A DNA stretch of 64,000 nt from Sphingopyxis sp. PAMC25046. Its GTDB lineage: Bacteria > Pseudomonadota > Alphaproteobacteria > Sphingomonadales > Sphingomonadaceae. Positions 62,178-64,000 of this stretch are shown here, one piece after another; the first letter of the stretch is position 1, and each line of letters begins with the position of its first letter. Both the position numbers and the translations under genes were made by a program. Location of the stretch: assembly GCF_004795895.1 (NCBI RefSeq), contig NZ_CP039250.1, forward strand, positions 434,001 to 498,000, given 5' to 3'. Under the pieces are notes generated by a model. It made no database searches. It was given only the letters and a program-made list of their open reading frames with translations, and was not told where the DNA came from.

Positions 62178-63449
62178 CAGTCGTGTCCAGACATAGAGCG
62201 GCAGCCCCGCGACCATCAGGATCAGGCTCATCGCGCTGACGCCGATCCCGGCGCCCCACAGCGTCCATATCGCATAGGCGAGCCCCGCGAGCGCGACCGG
62301 GATCGCGACGCGCAAGCGCAACGCCGCCGCGGCGCAGGCGAGGTAGAGCCACAAGGTCACCGAGGTCGAGAGGATCGCCATGAAGGTGAACATCTCGGCG
62401 GTCGATTTGCTGCTGTTGAGGATGACGCAGACGGTCGCGATGACGCTCGACAGCAGCAGCGCGGCGGCGGGGGTGCCGTGGCGGTTCGTCTTTGCGAACC
62501 AGGCGGGAAGCAGCCCCTGTTCGGCAAGCCGCGCGGGCTGTTCGGCCTGGATCAGCGTCCAGCCGTTGAGCGCGCCGAGCGCGCTCACCGCGGCAAAGGC
62601 GGCGATCCACACCGCGGGGCCGTGCCCCCAATAGGTTTCGGCGAACAGCGCGAAGGGCGCTTCAGACGTCGCGACCGCGGCGGCGGGGAGCATCAGCGCG
62701 ATCGCCGAGCAGACGATCAGATAGAGGAGGCCGGTTGCGAGGGTGCCGATGATCGTCGCGCGCGGGATGGTGACCGTCGGATTCGCGACCTTGTCGGCGG
62801 CGACGCTCGCCGATTCGAAACCGAGTAGTGCCCATAAAGTCAAGATCGCCGAGCCGCTGACGGCGGTCAGCGACAGGCCCTCGGCGGGGAAAGGCGTGAT
62901 TGCCACGGGTTCGCTACGTCCGAAGGCGATGGGGATCAGCACGACGATGGTGACGAGCGGGATCAGCTTGATCGCGAGCGTGAGGATCTGGAAGCGCCCC
63001 GCCGCGCGTGCGCCTTGCCAGTTGATCGCGGTGACGAGCCAGATCAGCGCGATCGTCGAGATCGCCATATGATCGCCGATCGCGGGAACGAAGAGGCTGA
63101 GGAAGGAAACGCTCGCCACCGCGAGCGTGACGTTCGCGGTCCACACCGACACCCAATAAGCCCAGCCGATCATAAAGCTGGGGACGCGCCCGAAGGCGCG
63201 TTCGACGAAACCCGTCGGCCCGCTCGCGGCGGGAAACGCTACCGTCAGCCGTGCGATGACGAAAGCGAGCGCGAGCGCGCCGGCGATCGTGATCGCCCAG
63301 CCGGCGACGCCATTCCAGCCGAAGGGCGCGAGGCTGGCGGGGAGCAGGAACACGCCCGACCCGATCATATTGCCCATCACCAGCGCGATGCACAACGAAA
63401 GGCCGAGCTTGCGGCCCGGCCCTTCATTAACGGTGGAGGAATCGGTCAC
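62139..63449 (-). CDS. APC-family amino acid/amine permease (AdiC-like)
   Basis: A 436-aa inner-membrane protein with about 12 helices. The first helix has MGNMIGSGVFLLPASLAPFG, the APC signature with the GSG(V)F substrate loop. Further matches to the AdiC/PotE group are GFESASVAADKV and the ALNGWTLIQAEQPA helix. It would carry an amino acid or polyamine. Position next to a TonB receptor and the oxygenase operon suggests joint uptake of the same compound; this is inference. Confidence 0.87.
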   Translation of the reverse strand: MTDSSTVNEGPGRKLGLSLCIALVMGNMIGSGVFLLPASLAPFGWNGVAGWAITIAGALALAFVIARLTVAFPAASGPTGFVERAFGRVPSFMIGWAYWVSVWTANVTLAVASVSFLSLFVPAIGDHMAISTIALIWLVTAINWQGARAAGRFQILTLAIKLIPLVTIVVLIPIAFGRSEPVAITPFPAEGLSLTAVSGSAILTLWALLGFESASVAADKVANPTVTIPRATIIGTLATGLLYLIVCSAIALMLPAAAVATSEAPFALFAETYWGHGPAVWIAAFAAVSALGALNGWTLIQAEQPARLAEQGLLPAWFAKTNRHGTPAAALLLSSVIATVCVILNSSKSTAEMFTFMAILSTSVTLWLYLACAAAALRLRVAIPVALAGLAYAIWTLWGAGIGVSAMSLILMVAGLPLYVWTRLSAPARGEESPVA

Positions 63450-63453
63450 CCGG

Positions 63454-64000
63454 TCAGAATTCCTTGCTGACCTTGATACCGATCAGGCGCGGCCGCACGA
63501 CCGTATCATAGAAGACGCCGCCGTTCGCGGTGACCCCGTCGGGGTCGCCGCAGGTGGTTTCGAGGCACTGGACCCCCGCGTTGATCACACCGTTGCTGTC
63601 GAACAGGTTCGTCGCGAAAAGCTCGGCCTTCCAGCTCTCGCCCTTCACCCCGACGCTGACGTCCGCGGTTGTATAAGCGTCAAACATGCCCTTGATGCCG
63701 TTTTCGAGCGTGCGCACGTCGCTGCGTCTTTTTCCGATATGATTGACCGCGAACTGGACATGCGCGCCAAGGTCGCCGACGGGGAATTCGTAGCGCGCGA
63801 CGATATTGCCCTTGAACTTTGGCGTCACCGGCAGGCTCGTGCCCTTCGGCGCGAGCAGCGCATTGTCGGCGCCGTCTGCGCCGGGCAGCGTACAGTCGAA
63901 GGCGTCATTGGCGATCGCGCAGAAATCGCGGCGGATCTCGGCGTCGTTGTAGCTCATGCCCGCGTTGATCGAGAAGCCGTTCTGCCGGTAACCGAGGTCG
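63454..64000 (-). CDS. TonB-dependent receptor (C-terminal part, cut by the window edge)
   Basis: About 182 C-terminal residues of an outer-membrane barrel are present. The frame is open to the right edge, so the plug and signal peptide are outside. Alternating beta strands (GNIVARYEF, ADVSVGVKGESWKAELFATN) and the terminal aromatic (GIKVSKEF) are typical of sphingomonad TonB receptors. Four Cys residues form two likely disulfide loops. It is four bases downstream-adjacent to the permease start on the same strand, suggesting a receptor-permease operon. Confidence 0.88.
   Translation of the reverse strand, partial: DLGYRQNGFSINAGMSYNDAEIRRDFCAIANDAFDCTLPGADGADNALLAPKGTSLPVTPKFKGNIVARYEFPVGDLGAHVQFAVNHIGKRRSDVRTLENGIKGMFDAYTTADVSVGVKGESWKAELFATNLFDSNGVINAGVQCLETTCGDPDGVTANGGVFYDTVVRPRLIGIKVSKEF

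Overview
The window is a high-GC alphaproteobacterial chromosome segment. Sphingomonadaceae are the most likely source, and Sphingopyxis or a close relative is plausible. The reasons are the alphaproteobacterial Trb set with TrbK-alt and a DUF2274 gene, a giant VCBS/RTX adhesin locus, abundant TonB-dependent receptors, very compact ATGA/GTGA-coupled operons and the overall gene content. The genus is an inference; nothing here was searched against a database.

Layout. (1) 1-12654 is the right end of an integrative and conjugative element. It holds the end of a P-type mating-pair operon (trbE, J, K-alt, L, F, G, I, then DUF2274). Next come two cargo genes that look nuclease-like: a CoiA-type protein and a 1068-aa protein with an Mrr-like start. 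A DUF4102-type tyrosine integrase follows, facing back toward them. The element stops at a 45-nt 3' fragment of tRNA-Gly(GCC), the attachment site. (2) 12776-34634 is a Lap-like biofilm adhesion locus: a membrane-anchored PilZ protein, a 4395-aa adhesin, an OmpA-like protein, a TolC-type outer-membrane channel, an ABC exporter with a degenerate C39-like domain, a SleB-type cell-wall hydrolase, an HlyD adaptor, and a convergent LapG-type periplasmic cysteine protease. No LapD is seen. (3) 34722-44110 is a ten-gene, minus-strand cobalamin salvage and nucleotide-loop operon, from btuB to cobU, behind a cobalamin riboswitch. It includes a DUF1636 ferredoxin-like protein and an uncharacterised membrane protein that could be the inner-membrane corrinoid or cobalt carrier. 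(4) 44178-54632 holds housekeeping and mixed genes: S41 peptidase, rlmE, ppx/gppA, glycine-zipper protein, phytase-like esterase, rpmB, tadA, GIY-YIG, sirtuin, dapB, a broken mrr and nth. The mrr gene is split by an 849-bp IS5-family (IS427-like) element. (5) 54636-56016 is a divergent bdcA/bdcR pair with palindromic operators. (6) 56084-64000 holds an M20 peptidase, then a TetR-controlled oxygenase cluster (Rieske oxygenase, FAD monooxygenase, phytoene-desaturase-like oxidoreductase), an AdiC-like permease and the C-terminus of a TonB receptor.

How parts work together. The adhesin is predicted to leave through the ABC-HlyD-TolC channel, to be held at the surface, and to be released by the LapG-type protease. 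PilZ and BdcA suggest a cyclic-di-GMP input, but this is inference. The B12 operon links outer-membrane uptake to corrinoid remodelling under one riboswitch. The CoiA-like plus 1068-aa cargo pair is the best candidate for an undescribed defence or inter-element competition system. The oxygenase cluster is the best candidate for an undescribed catabolic pathway.
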